A stretch of 64,000 bases of DNA, taken from assembly GCA_016648135.1 (NCBI GenBank), contig JADDOH010004036.1:186001-250000 (forward strand), in the 5' to 3' direction. Under the pieces are notes generated by a model that was not told the DNA's origin, did no database searches, and saw only the letters and a program-made list of their open reading frames with translations. The position numbers were made by a program, and so were the translations under genes. This stretch comes from Agrypnia vestita (taxonomy: Eukaryota; Arthropoda; Insecta; Trichoptera; Phryganeidae). The first letter of the stretch is position 1. Every line of letters begins with the position of its first letter. Of the stretch, positions 46,247 to 57,449 are shown in pieces.

Positions 46247-47022
46247 AATAATAATAATAATAATTGGATAATTTGTATAGCGCCGTTTTCGCGAAATACT
46301 CACCTCAAGGGCGCTTTACATAGAGAAATTATTATCTTACAAGACAACTTACTGCTAGAAAAGAAAAAACTTTTTTACTATTACTTATTCACTAGGTGGC
46401 ATACAAGAAGTGGAATTAAAATTGAGTACTATAATAGTTTGTGAGTCCCTGAAAGAATTATGTGTTTTCGCGGAGTGCACAATATGAGTGGAAAACATTA
46501 GCTAGCGTTGTTGTGGTTAGATTTTATAGGTTTTTATAGGATTGTCTAAATAAATGCGTCTTAAGTTGTTTTTTGAACAGTGGTAAGCTGTCAGTTTGTC
46601 TCAGTTTGTTAGGTAGTTTGTTCCATAACTTTGGTCCAGCCACCGCGAAAGCACGATCACCGAAATTAGTTTTGTGGACGCGATTTACTTCAGCTAACCT
46701 ATTTGTATTAGATGTTGATGCTGAGCGAAGTGTTAGTTGTCTATTATTTGCGGAGAATGGAATGCAGAAGTCGGTTATGTATTGAGGGGCCATGTTGTGA
46801 ATAGCCTTAAATATTGTAAGGCAAAGCTTATATTCAATCCTCTCTGGACATCTAAGCCAGTGAAGGTTTTGAAGATGGTTTGAGATGTGCGCAAACTTTG
46901 AAACGCCGGTAATAAGTCTTGCGGCGGCATTAAATACAGATTGTAATTTGTTTATTTCCTGTTTCGGGAGATGAGCGTAGATACCATTACAGTAGTCTAA
47001 GCGAGGAAGTAGTCTAAGCGAA
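46247..47022 (-). mobile_element. 5'-truncated CR1/L2-like retroposon inserted in the RTE-like copy
   Basis: The insert is flanked by GGAT on both sides (46243-46246 and 47023-47026), a plausible 4-bp target duplication. It runs antisense: the 3' end on the left is an (ATT)n microsatellite, AATTATTATTATTATTATT when read on the minus strand, preceded by a GGCGCTATACAAATT-like 3'UTR end (about 46262-46310). The coding end lies to the right. The 5' end is truncated within the reverse transcriptase. The host RTE-like sequence reads through when the insert is removed. Confidence 0.85.
46524..47013 (-). pseudogene. CR1/L2-like reverse transcriptase, C-terminal 160 codons, still open
   Basis: From LLPRLDYCNGIYAHLPKQEI (about 47013-46955) the frame continues without a stop through SVFNAAARLITGVSKFAHIS, LHWLRCPERIEYKLCLTIFK, AIHNMAPQYITDFC, NFGDRAFAVAGPKLWNKLPN to LFKKQLKTHLFRQSYKNL and a stop at 46524. 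These are the standard closing motifs of CR1/L2-clade proteins. The palm domain is missing through 5' truncation. An intact frame with few changes implies a fairly young insertion. A small direct duplication (GTAGTCTAAGCGA) sits at the 5' truncation point, 46992-47020. Confidence 0.85.
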
Positions 47023-47113
47023 GGATGAGGTGAGAACTGTGTATTGGGACAGAAGAGTGTGGTGCTCTATACTCTCTCTATGCCCCTTCTCTTATCCCGT
47101 GGGGAAAAGGCGT
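47023..47113 (+). pseudogene. RTE-like C-terminal fragment, 3' part
   Basis: Resumes the interrupted copy: GTGTATTGGGACAGAAGAGT then GTGGTGCTCTATACTCTCTC, encoding the WDRRVWCSILS motif and a worn SAYP end (PFSYPVGK). It corresponds to 3390-3440 of the first copy. Confidence 0.8.
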
Positions 47114-47205
47114 GTTGGTTCGTTAGTAAGTAGTAGGAACTACAGCAATATGCAATTAAAACATAATTAATTATAATCATAATTATAACACAACTATATT
47201 ATGCA

Positions 47206-47765
47206 AACTAGCGACCCAGCCCAGCTTCCCCGGTACAGTTTTGTTTACATCTTATTTTTAAACTCGTCATATTATATTCTAAGATATTTAATTTAATCTA
47301 CTGTAAAAATTGCTGCAAATTTGATCTGCTGTAAATGCTTAAGGTTAAATTAAATTAAGATTTATACTGAATTGGTCAAGATGCTGGAAAGTTAACAATT
47401 ATATCTGAGTTATACATGTGATGAAATTTTATAGACAAAAATGGTTGGTATAAGTTATCCTTTAAAAATAGATATTAATTTTTTTGAATATCATTTAATT
47501 TTACACAATTCTTTTCCATACAATTTTTTTGTATTTCTAACGGATTAAGCAGCGTTTTTTATGAGAACGCTATAGCAGCAAATTTTTTCCCGACTTGATT
47601 CACTAATGCCGTTAATATAATAATACAGTGCTAAGGCAATTTTAAATACACAAAAAATTTCTGAAGAAAAGCAGACCAAAACAATAAAAATTGCATACAA
47701 ATCCGTTCAGTGGTTCTCAATATTAGCGCTGTCATACAGAGCGACAGAGGCTCGCCGAGGACTTC
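47206..47765 (+). repeat. interspersed CTAGCGACCC repeat, about 560 bp
   Basis: It begins AAACTAGCGACCCAGCCCAG then CTTCCCCGGTACAGTTTTG and ends ATCCGTTCAGTGGTTCTCAA then TATTAGCGCTGTCATACAGA, followed by GCGACAGAGGC. Both ends are the hallmark of a very common lepidopteran-type dispersed repeat (related starts at 3.9, 11.58 and 16.68 kb). No protein is encoded. Confidence 0.6.
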
Positions 47766-48047
47766 CTTTTAGACTATGTATTGATAGAAAAATTCAAGAA
47801 AATATATCTGAAAAATATAGGATATTTAGTAATCAAACTATTTTTTATGAATGCTTTTGAATCAAGGCAAGTATTATTTATTATTGATCCATTTGTTGTT
47901 CGGACATTAAGATACATAGAAGCCTTGGTGAAGGGAGCACCTGTTTTGCGCGGGCGATAAAGGGTTACGATATATACAAGGCAAGGTCCGGCGGGGAGAT
48001 ATACTTCACGGTCCCGGTCTGCAACTTCCATTCAATATAATTATCCA
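47766..48047. other. non-coding stretch
   Basis: Moderate GC at 47930-48030, with an 85-codon minus-strand frame that shows no recognised domain. Confidence 0.4.
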
Positions 48048-48195
48048 CCTACATTTAATTGGAGGAGGGAATGAAATGATGTCGGGGAGGGGCGAAATGT
48101 CTTTGTTTTACGCAGGAACCTAAAGAGTAAATATGCAAAGTTCGGTTTAAATCGATCAAAGAAGTATAGAAAACTCAAAGAGATAAGTTATACGA
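48048..48195 (+). repeat. fragment of the CTAGCTG-type dispersed repeat
   Basis: GGAGGAGGGAATGAAATG, then ACGCAGGAACCTAAAGAGTA, then AATATGCAAAGTTCGG and GTATAGAAAAC follow the order of the copies at 11.9 and 16.7 kb, diverged and without ends. Confidence 0.5.
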
Positions 48196-48344
48196 GTATT
48201 TATATGATTTCTTCAAGAGCAAAATGATTTTGTGATGACATTATTAATATAATGAATAAAAGTATAATATATATATAAGTTGTGAAAACAAAGTATATTT
48301 TTATTAATTAATTTTTATTTTTATTTATTTTACGCCTTAACACT

Positions 48345-48505
48345 TCAACAGACCCAGAGGCCCAATTGCATAAGCGAAACACATCAAACAACACCCAGGC
48401 TTGAGTAAATCACATTGATTAATTGCGACATTGAATCGGAGAATCGAACCCGGAACTCCCGGTGTGAGAAGCCAGTATTGTCCCCATTGGGCTACGAGGT
48501 CCTTC
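48345..48505 (-). repeat. tRNA-derived SINE
   Basis: On the minus strand the 5' head at about 48502-48430 is tRNA-like: box A TAGCCCAATGGGG, box B GGGTTCGATTCTC, separated by a CACACCGGGAGTTCC arm. A body follows with TGATTTACTCAAGCCTGGGT and GATGTGTTTCGCTTATGC, then GTGTTAAGGCG. A truncated sister copy lies at 20742-20836. This family differs from the tRNA-Arg-like one. Confidence 0.7.
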
Positions 48506-49849
48506 CCCTTTTTTTTCCTCCAATCCCCAGGTAGACAGTTACCTACCTGAGAGGGCTCGGGAATTATGCTTGATAATGAGAAGGACTGACTCTTTCGAAA
48601 CCATAGTAGTTACATATATTACTAGAATGGTTTATATCAACATTACTTTTGGATACCTGGTATGCGAACTCGTTAAAATAATAGAAATATGTTATTCTAT
48701 AATAAATACAAATAAATAGTATAATTAATTTTATCATAAAATTTTAATCGGCTAAACATACACTAAATATTTTTATTATATTATTATTTTGATCACAAAA
48801 ATTATTAACAGGAAGATATTCTGGTGATCTCCCACATAGACCAGGCCTATTCTATAAGAACCGCCTGACGTGTTTATTTATTTTCTGCGTTTTTAATGTT
48901 ATTAAACTGTATAAAACAAACAATGTAAAAAAGACAAATTAGCTTAATTATAAAAGAATATAAAGATATACATTAATTATAAAGATATACATAAAATAAA
49001 ACTAGTAGAAAAACAAAGTTTACTCGGATAGTTCGATTAGTGTAGGTACATTAAATGTAATGGATACATGATTTTTTATGTGCAAGAATGGACATGTGTC
49101 GCATCTTTTCTGACAAATTCTGCATGCTAGGTTTGACATGAGAATGCATTTATTCATTCAGTAAATAAAAAAACTTTTTTCATAAATTCATGAGTATGAT
49201 TGTCTGGCAAAGAGCGTAAATTTAATATTTGATGATTTTGAAAGCATATTTTTGTGCTTTAAAGGCTTTTCTTTAAAGGCTTAAAAATCATATTAAAATA
49301 CAAAAGCATATTAAAACTCCACTCTGACAATAAAATCAATTACAAAACATTTTTCAAAATTTTGTCTCTTGGAAAGCGGTATTTTTGCTTTTAATCCCCT
49401 CACAAAGACTCCATGCTCAAAAAAACATCTAAACACTATCCCACTAAATGTACATATCGATCTAGTTGGGCGCCCAATGATTCTCTTGAGAATTCTGAAG
49501 GCAAAATGAATAAAATGTAAATTTTTGGCATGACCGAATTGAAATTTTTCCCATTAAATTCTACGCCAATTTTAATACTATGTTTTGATGAACTTCTTCT
49601 GTTATTTTGTTGAGTTAACATCAAATATTTTATGTCACACTGTCATTCTGACCTCGGATTTATGAATATAAATTAAGTATTAAAGTTTATAATTCACACA
49701 TTTAAACAATATTTATTTATGATTCTGCTTATGAGTTTGCAAAATAATAAAAGTTTTTTTCAAATTATAAATATAATTGGTACACGTATTTTTTGTTCAA
49801 TATGTGGGTATTCTTATTATTTTTGTAAATTTTTTAATGTTCATCCTTC
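48506..49849. other. non-coding stretch
   Basis: A small stem CAGGTAG/CTACCTG lies at 48529-48550. The remainder is AT-rich with no supported gene. Confidence 0.5.
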
Positions 49850-50515
49850 TGATAAATGTTAACAAGTCACAAGTAATGGTGTTCGAGTGAGAAGAAAGAA
49901 TGAAAAAGTGTGATGAAATTGTAAACAATGAATGTCTAGAACAAGTGAAATACTTTGTGTATTTGGGTAATAGATTTTCGAGGGATGGCTAAGCTGATGA
50001 GGATATCGAGTGGAGTGTGACTGTGGGAAATAAGGCAAATGGTGCCCTAAACGCTATTATGAACACGAAGAAATTAGCGGTTCATAACGTAGTTCTGGTA
50101 CTATATGTAATTAAAGGTTAGAATTAGAAAAAAAGAAAGAAAATAGACTGAATGCGGTGGAAATGCGATTTGCTAAGGCGTGTGTGTAAAAAATCTTTGA
50201 GAGGAGAGTGAACAAATTAGAAATTAAAATAATCCTGTAAATATGTAAATAATATATTTGTAGCGTAGTACACATGATAAATGGTGGTTTGATTATGTGG
50301 AACATATAAGAGGAGACGTGTTGAAGGCAGCAAGAATAGAGGGCATCCGCGAAAGGCCTGGTACGATCAAATACAACAAATATTGGAGGATGGCCCTCTT
50401 AAAAGCTTCACCAAATGTAGAGCATGCATGAGAAAATGAGTGTGGCCGAAATCAAAGTAGACCAAGATAGAAGAAAGTGGTGTTCTATCCTGTCTGCCTG
50501 TGAATTAGCCGTGCT
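49850..50515 (+). pseudogene. RTE-like reverse transcriptase fragment, decayed
   Basis: One frame reads VFE, stop, EERMKKCDEIVNNECLEQ, VKYFVYLGNRFSRDG, stop, ADEDIEWSVTVGNKANGA, LNAIMNTKKLAVHN, matching the region between the palm and the C-terminal part of the same family. Further on come NRLNAVEMRFAKACV (50140-50188), WFDYVEHI, RKAWYDQIQQILEDGP, RACMR and DQDRRKWCSILSA (about 50463-50500), in shifting frames with several stops. Orders of motifs are normal, unlike the copy at 3 kb. It complements that copy by covering the middle of the protein. Confidence 0.85.
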
Positions 50516-50640
50516 TACTCAAATATATTTTACGACCATGTACGTCAAACTCAGTTAGTAAAACGATTATGTTTTTACAATATTTTTATTTGTATGTTCC
50601 GAGAACACAATTAATGGATTTATCTACACGGGGATGGTTA

Positions 50641-50981
50641 TTTAATTAAGACGAATTATAGAATCACGAATAAGAGAAACGTATATGGAAGTCTTTTTAT
50701 ACGATGAACCAGGGCTTATAACTTGTATGAGCTGGCTTAAGTGATCACTCTACACAATGCAACGATCACCAATTCCACCATAAGAACATCCACACATTAT
50801 TAAATTTTTTGAAAGCTGTATATATTGGAATCTTTCTAAGGCGATGCATGCATGTTAACGGTGAATTTAATGCATAGTTATTCTTGTATTATGGTCATTA
50901 TATTCTGGGCCATCACTTAAAAAGACTTATCATATGCATGGCTTTGTTTCTGTGAGACTTCTATAATTTATCTTAATTAAG
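50641..50981. mobile_element. complete AAGTCTCACAGA-type MITE, 340 bp
   Basis: The left terminus TTTAATTAAGACGAATTATA then GAATCACGAATAAGAGAAAC and the right terminus GTTTCTGTGAGACTTCTATA then ATTTATCTTAATTAA are inverted copies of about 38 bp. The interior includes ATATGGAAGTCTTTTTATAC, GAGCTGGCTTAAGTGATCAC and CAATTCCACC. Partial copies lie at 31.0, 37.9, 40.6 and 53.4 kb. It sits in TTAATTAA, so the target may be TA or TTAA. No coding capacity. Confidence 0.8.
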
Positions 50982-51589
50982 TTTTTTTTTCAAACTCAGT
51001 TGGACGTTTATTTTTCTACCTAATTATTTATTTATTTTATTATCGTACTTATATATGTATTTTATAATAATAATTTTACAATAATTGTATAAAATACATT
51101 ATGCGTGTCATATAATACACATCATATCTACATCGTACATACGAATGAATGAGATGTAAACCATATTTCAGCGATAAAACGTTATTTTTATTATACTAAT
51201 AATACTTTCCTCATATATTTAAATGTACCATGCACGGAATGTACGAGAAAAGTAAAAAATACAGAAGCAGCCATGTCGAGAGCTGTGAAGAAAATATGAG
51301 GGTCAATTTCCATTGTCGTAAGTGGAGGCCGTGCGTACTGAGTGTGATATATGTTGTTTCTTGATATGATGATGACTCTTTGCAGATGGCCATCAAATCA
51401 CAGACGACTGCGTCAGGCTTTGGGAAGGGTTCATATTTATGACAACAGAAATAGTAAATTTATTTGCGCCATTACGGAGTTTTGTGTAACTCTAAGATAT
51501 TGTCCAGTTTTATGTAAGAATGACTCCACAATTCGCGCACAATAAGACATTTTCTATTGCAAATATTTGTTTACAGACAACACATAATT
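50982..51589. other. AT-rich non-coding stretch
   Basis: A GC-richer part at 51200-51460 has short frames on both strands without recognised features. Confidence 0.5.
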
Positions 51590-52230
51590 TCAGTAGACAA
51601 CTATTTTTTTATTATAATTAAATATTTTATACATGTAATATACGAACAAAAAGATTTTTTGTATAACAACTTTAATAAAAATAATATTTTCTCTCCTATA
51701 GAAGCGAACGCTTATGTTTAGAAATCGAGAAGCTCAAATTATTTAGTTTTCAAACAATTTTTGATAAATAAATCTTTGATTACTTTTTGTTGGCTTTCTT
51801 TATACTAATCTTTCTGATGTTCTCCGGTTGGCTGTAAAAATATTTTCCCTAGATGTATAGTTACGTTTTGTCTAAACAAAAAAAACCTGTTTTCTGGTAC
51901 CCCAAAATTCTTTTTATATTTTTTTTTGTTTAAAATGTTCCTGTTCAATAATTTACATCAATTAAAATTGTTAAAAACATCGATTGTAAGTAACATATAA
52001 TACATGTATAAAATTTTTTGCAACCTGAGGTCATTCAAACTTCAGTCAGAAGAGAGTTAACAGATATAATTGGTAGTTTTATATTTTTAGTCATCCATTT
52101 TCTTTGACAGAGTGAGGGCTGTATACCGAGTTGAGTTGATAAGTTGAACGATTGGATTTTACTATTTATAAAATATTTTCATGCACTCTCGTTGATTGTT
52201 GAGATTTTTAACAGGGACGTCATACCATCA
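51590..52230 (+). repeat. second copy of the 38.19-38.83 kb dispersed repeat
   Basis: Landmarks in order: TCTCCTATAGAAGCG, AATCTTTGATTACTTTTTG, TTCTCCGGTTGGCTGTAAAA, ACAAAAAAAACCTGTTTTCT, GGCTGTATACCGAG, TTTTACTATTTATAAAATAT. Same orientation as the first copy. Confidence 0.6.
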
Positions 52231-53359
52231 AAAAGTGCGAATATATAAAAAAAAAAGCTGCATTTTAACGCGTCGTGTACCGTGTCGTACAAATATTTTT
52301 TATTACCATTTGTTCTTATAAATGTGATTTCAAGCAAATGTCTGATGTAAATAACTATTAAATTTTTTAAATATATATATATTTATAATTAAATTTTAAA
52401 ACAAAGTTTTCACATGGTTTACAGTACCTATACGTCAAATCGTGATATATCCCAAATAAAATACGTTTTATATAAAAACGTTTTTTTTTAAAATAATTTA
52501 TGTTTATATAAAATAAAGCAAACCTCTTATTTAATTGTTCATGCTGCTTATCATTTAACACAACAGAATACCATCGAATAATCTAAAAATGTATTAACGA
52601 AAAGGAAAAGCATTAACTTGAATATCAATTTTTAAGCAAGAAAAGAAGCAATATAATATAATGAACTCTTTTTCATCTATTGTCAGTGGACAAAAGAAAA
52701 TCTTGCTACTACCATAACACTCCTCCTTTAAAGTCACCAATTAATTTGTTTTTCTTATTAATTAAAGCATAAAAATGATCTAAAACATACCCGAACGCGT
52801 TGTTTAATTAGCTTTCCCGGGTGAGTTTAAAAAATAACGGCAGAAAAGTCCGTTTCATGGAAAAATGATTTGAATAATATTGGCATAAATTGCTACGAGA
52901 ATAGCTGTCATAAAAATTGGAATCGAGAATAATATATTCCTTCAAATTTTCCTAATTTTTAAATATATTTTTAAGCCTATCTGTGTCAATATTTTAGTGT
53001 TTTAAATTAACTGCGATGTATGCACAACATAGTCACATTAATTATTATTTTAAGGGACATAACTAAACGTGTCTCATCAGTTTAAAATATTATTTTAGAT
53101 GAGATCTCGAAAATTATTGGTGATGGTCCAGACAGTACTTTGAGATAAGGTGTAGGTACTAAACTAGAATATCAATGAAATAAAATGAAACTTATTATAT
53201 TATCTCGTATTTTTTTTCTGCATTTTGATTTTCATACACCATTTAATATTCTGTCACATAAATATAAAATTGCCTTTTTTCCATATATTTTGTATACGTA
53301 CAAATGTACATCCCTCTTACGGTCTAAGGTAGTCGATACTCAGTTAAAAAGGTGGATAG
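52231..53359. other. AT-rich non-coding stretch
   Basis: No supported gene or repeat termini; a plus-strand frame at 53185-53382 is phenylalanine/tyrosine-rich and reflects base composition. Confidence 0.5.
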
Positions 53360-53426
53360 CAAAATATACGTTTCCTATATAAATGCTTCGTCTCTCTGAG
53401 ACTTCTACGATTTATCTTGATAAACT
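53360..53426 (-). repeat. terminal fragment of the AAGTCTCACAGA-type MITE
   Basis: GCTTCGTCTCTCTGAGACTT then CTACGATTTATCTTGATAAA is the right terminus of the family, diverged, with ATATACGTTTCC preceding it as in the 50.64 kb copy. Confidence 0.55.
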
Positions 53427-54120
53427 TAATTTATTATCTTTATAAAATAATATATATAATTTATAATATAATAATTAATTATCTCAATTTATCTCTGTGA
53501 ACGAAGTCCAGTAATTGTGTTTTCAGAACACACATGTCTATAAAAATATTGTTGAAAATATATACTGGTCTATAAAAGAAGTTAAAATTTTTTTTTTTTT
53601 TCAAGCGTATTCTATGTTATGTTAAATAATTAATATATATGTTAAATAATTAATGCATAGCTGGGCAAATGCGCATGCGCATTCTGTCCAGCTATGTTCT
53701 GTAGCAGCCATACTCAACCTGCGGCCCGCCAAGCTTTTATATGCGGCCCGAAACACATTTATGATCAGGAATGTGATTAAAAAATCTGGCATCGTATGTT
53801 TTAAATATCTTGAAATGCATGTGAACAAAAATAAAAACTTTTGTCATGTAAAAACACACGATTTCAATGTTTTAAGAACGAATTTATTATATAGATAGTT
53901 TCAACGAGAGAGTGTAAGTTTTGTGTTCGTCGTGTAAATTTTTAACCATTTTTTAGTGGTCATCGTATTCCATATTCATCCATTACTTTCACTTAAATCT
54001 CGTGCTCCAGTGTGTCGAATGCTTTTTTGATATCTATAAATTTTATTCCTAATTTTTTATTATTCAAATAATTCAAACAATATTTTGAGTATGTCCAAGT
54101 CTTTGTATTGTATTTTTATT

Positions 54121-54566
54121 TCCTTTCTTTTAACTCGTGGAAAAACTTTGGATCGATTTTTAACGCTTTTCCCGTGATCGAGCTGAAATTTTGCAAGAAT
54201 GCGAGATGGGACGATCAAAAATATCAATAAAATATCAAAATACAAAATTAGAAATTTTAATGGTTTTTTGAAATTGGAATAATTACAAAAGTTTGATTAC
54301 TACCAACTGCGCCGACGGCCCGATAACTTCACGGAATATTTAAAATTTGAATTACTCCGTCGGTAGGTATAATAGGTACTTCACTACGATTTCGAAAAAC
54401 AACAATTGGTTCACAGCTCAGTTCTTTGAAATATTTTTAGAGATTTTTGACATAGATATTTGTCTAGACATGTTTCATTTTCAGTCAATCAAATATTTAA
54501 TTACATTATGGTAAACTTAATATACAATGAAAGGAAGTATAATAAAAACTTGGTTTTTATGGGTTA
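54121..54566 (+). repeat. TCCCTTTCTTTTAACTCGTGG repeat, copy A
   Basis: Starts TCCTTTCTTTTAACTCGTGG, continues with CTTTGGATCGATTTTTAACG, GAGCTGAAATTTTGCAAG, GACGGCCCGATAACTTCACG and CTCCGTCGGTAGGTATAATA, and ends AAAGGAAGTATAATAAAAAC then TTGGTTTTTATGGGTTA. It is joined head-to-tail to copy B with no intervening sequence. Non-coding. Confidence 0.8.
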
Positions 54567-54862
54567 TTACTCCCTTTCTTTTAACTCGTGGGGTCTGGTT
54601 GCTTGTCTGACGAAAAAACTTTGGATCGATTTTTAACCCTTTTTCCGTGATCCAATTGAGCTGAAACTTTGCAAGCAGACTCGTGGCGTCGATCAAGAAG
54701 ATCTATCAAATTTTCGTTAAAAAAAAAGTTTGTATAATTTTGGATTTTTCAAATTTTTAATGGTTTTTTCATACAAGTAATATGGAGATTCCGACGCATA
54801 TGGTAGACATGAAACCCGAAAATGAGAAAGGGAGTGTTATAAAAACTTGGTTTTTATGGGTT
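54567..54862 (+). repeat. same repeat, copy B (internally deleted)
   Basis: Starts ACTCCCTTTCTTTTAACTCG, includes TGATCCAATTGAGCTGAAAC and CGTGGCGTCGATCAAGAAGA, lacks the GACGGCCCGATAAC/CTCCGTCGG segment of copies A and C, and ends GAAAGGGAGTGTTATAAAAA then CTTGGTTTTTATGGGTTAC. Confidence 0.8.
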
Positions 54863-55347
54863 ACTTTTTATTTGTATTTTTAACGCATCGTGTCTTCACG
54901 GTTTCCCACCACGGTGTGGTCTGTGCAACTCTGAACACTTTTTCATTTTATAATTTTATAATCTGTTGTTAATATTTCAACAGGTATTGGCTGGTATGCT
55001 GATAGGCGATAAGTATTACTATCATTCTGTTATAGTTAAAAAATTATTTGTTGATTAATAAATGGCCCTAATCTTGATACAAGCGGGTGTCAACCAATAT
55101 TGTTTTTCCCTATACGAATTATTTTTTCGTCATATGAGATAAATATTTCGGACCACGTAACTTAGCAAACTCATGTATGTGGCCCAAAGAAAAATAAGGT
55201 TGAGTACACCACTGTTCTAAAGCAATGTTTGCAACACAGCACGTGATTTTAATTGCATGCCAAACAATTGTGACTACCGACGCGCGTTCATAAGTACACG
55301 TAGCCAAATTTTTATGTATTTAAACCTTACCGATATTTGTCGTCTTA

Positions 55348-55880
55348 TTACTCCCTTTATATTAACTCGTGGCGTCTGCTTGCTTGCCGTCAACAAAATA
55401 TTTGGATCGATTTTTGACGCTTTTTCCGTGATCCAATCGAGCTGAAACTTGGCAAGTAGACTCGTGGCGACGATCAACAAGATCTATCAAATTTTCATTA
55501 AAAAAAAATAATAATTATAGTATAATTTCGGATTTTTAGAAATTTTATTGTTTTTGTCAAATTGGAATCTTTAGAAAAGTTTGATTACGGCGGCCCGATA
55601 ACGCGTCGCGGAATATTTTCTAAATTTGACTAACTCCGTCGGTATGCATAATAGGTACTTCACCACGAATGTCGAAAATCTAAATTGACTGACAAATGTT
55701 TTTAGAATTTAATCTTCAAAGCATCAAGTGTCTTATCAAATCTCATAACATCTGACATTTTAGAAATATATTAAATTACTGTAAGTTTAGTGTTATGTTA
55801 TATGTTTTAATTCGTCTTTAATTGTTGTTATATTTTACAAAGAAAGGGAGTATAATAAAAACTTGGTTTTCGTGGGTTAC
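55348..55880 (+). repeat. same repeat, copy C (longest)
   Basis: Starts TTACTCCCTTTATATTAACT, includes TTTGGATCGATTTTTGACGC, CGGCGGCCCGATAACGCG and AACTCCGTCGGTATGCATAA, and ends GAAAGGGAGTATAATAAAAA then CTTGGTTTTCGTGGGTTAC. A TACTCCCTTTCTTT-type motif near the start is inverted as AAAGAAAGGGAGTA near the end, so it may be a subterminal inverted repeat of a DNA transposon. This copy lies just outside the hAT-type element. Confidence 0.8.
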
Positions 55881-57449
55881 TTTTTATTTATTTTGAATCG
55901 TTTCTTCAGTTATGTAAGGTTCACATTTATTTCCACTTTTGACTAGCTTTAACTAGTGCATTTTAATCACAACCCAACAATGCGAAATCAATAGCAGATT
56001 GAATGTACTCATCAATGTGTGTGCTGGCTGTGTGGGTCCGGGTGTATTCTAGCACTAGGTCAATTTGAATCAGTTTAATGAGTACACACTTGTGGCTGAT
56101 GTGTAACTATGTGTTTTGGAGAAACGCGTGTTTACCCCGGGAAGATTTCCACTGGTTTAATGTGTGTTTCTCGCAAACAGGATCCAGTCCCCAATATTGT
56201 TCCAACAAATTGCATCTCACCATCGGTGAACTGGTGTTTAATGATACAGGCCTATTTTGTTTCGTTAAATAAAAATAAATAAATGCTAAACTAATTTTTT
56301 ATTATACATGATGATCAATAATTCTAGAAAATTCAACTAAAAAAGCACCGTTGTCTGACTAGTAATAATTTTTCTGATTTTGCGAACAATATAATGGATA
56401 AAAAGCATTATTCTCATTTATGTATTGTATACAGTTTATTAAAATTATTTTCTGGTATATTAAAACAATTAAAAACATAACTTATATAATTGTGCTATAC
56501 ATAGTACCTCTCCATTAAAGAGCATTGCTCTTGTGCTTGAACGAGGTACTTGAATTGTTACATTTAATTATTTTACATTATCTATATAATTATTTTATAT
56601 TATATTATAAATATGGGATGCTGTAGTGGAGTGAAATATTTTTAATTTTGAGGGTAATGGTGTTTAGTTATTTTTATTGAGAGTTACATTAAATTAATCC
56701 ATTCCGTCGCGCGTTCAGATATCAAATGAATAATTTTGAAAATTTAGTAATTAAAAAAAAATTTAAACTTGGGTATTGATTTGCTTGACAATATTGCATT
56801 CACTAACTCTTCTTTTCAATATTCACGTTGTAACCACCTTAATACCAGTAACTCTGGCTTACTTTGTCAGTACCTTATCAAGAATTTTTTGTATTTCTGT
56901 AACTCGAAACTTATGAATTAAAATATAAAATTATTACTAAAGTCACGTAACGTAGTTTACGTTTTTTACCAATATAATTATCAATGAAAATTAATTTACC
57001 AATATTTTTCAAATATATTTTATGCAATTATTGTACTCGAATATGTTTCATAAAATCGAGATATATAATAATAGCAAATCTTTTTATCAGTTATTCTTGT
57101 AACTGACGGGAGTAATAATTTGTTTGATTCTAATTTTACTTAATCTTACTTAACCAAATTTGACTTGTGTTTTTTTTCACGTGTTTTATAAGCAGTGTTA
57201 AATTTAGCATAAAAAAAAATATTTTTTAGAATATTTTTAAAGTAACTATTTGTTTGTAATATATATATTTTTATAATTTATTCCACGTGTTATTTATCAT
57301 ACGTAATTTCTTCCTGTGTTATTTAATTTGCTACATATTTGAATGTGTATTTCTAATCACAGTTCAATTTATCTCTACTTGATGAGTATTATTAATTGAA
57401 ACCTCAAAAAACAATTTCAGTTAGTTAACGTTAAAAATTAATAACGGTT
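55881..57449. other. non-coding stretch with a GC-richer patch
   Basis: A GC-richer patch at 56010-56270 has a 64-codon plus-strand frame (with WRNACLPREDFHWFNVCFSQ) but no recognised domain, acceptor or donor. The remainder is AT-rich. Confidence 0.45.

Larger units (their letters stand above)
53705..55214. mobile_element. hAT-type element, non-autonomous, with nested insertions
   Basis: The ends CAGCCATACTCAACCTGCGG then CCCG (left) and GGCCCAAAGAAAAATAAGG then TTGAGTACACCACTG (right) are diverged inverted repeats of the hAT pattern CAG(N)nTACTCAACCT...GGCCC. Flanking 8-mers TTCTGTAG (53697-53704) and TTCTAAAG (55215-55222) agree at six of eight positions, as expected for an old hAT target duplication. 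No transposase frame remains. Two copies of another repeat family occupy its interior. Confidence 0.75.

Noticed and set aside
45923..46303. 126-codon minus-strand open frame
   Set aside because: Low-complexity isoleucine run from the (ATT)n tail and antisense of the RTE-like fragment.
46573..46785. 70-codon plus-strand open frame
   Set aside because: Antisense to the CR1/L2-like reverse transcriptase C-terminus.
53653..53898. 81-codon plus-strand frame across the hAT-like left end
   Set aside because: It spans the target duplication and terminus, so it cannot be an ancestral transposase frame.
54060..54245. Minus-strand frames inside the ACTCGTGG repeats (also 55274-55480)
   Set aside because: The same repeat gives similar short frames in each copy without conservation of frame or start.
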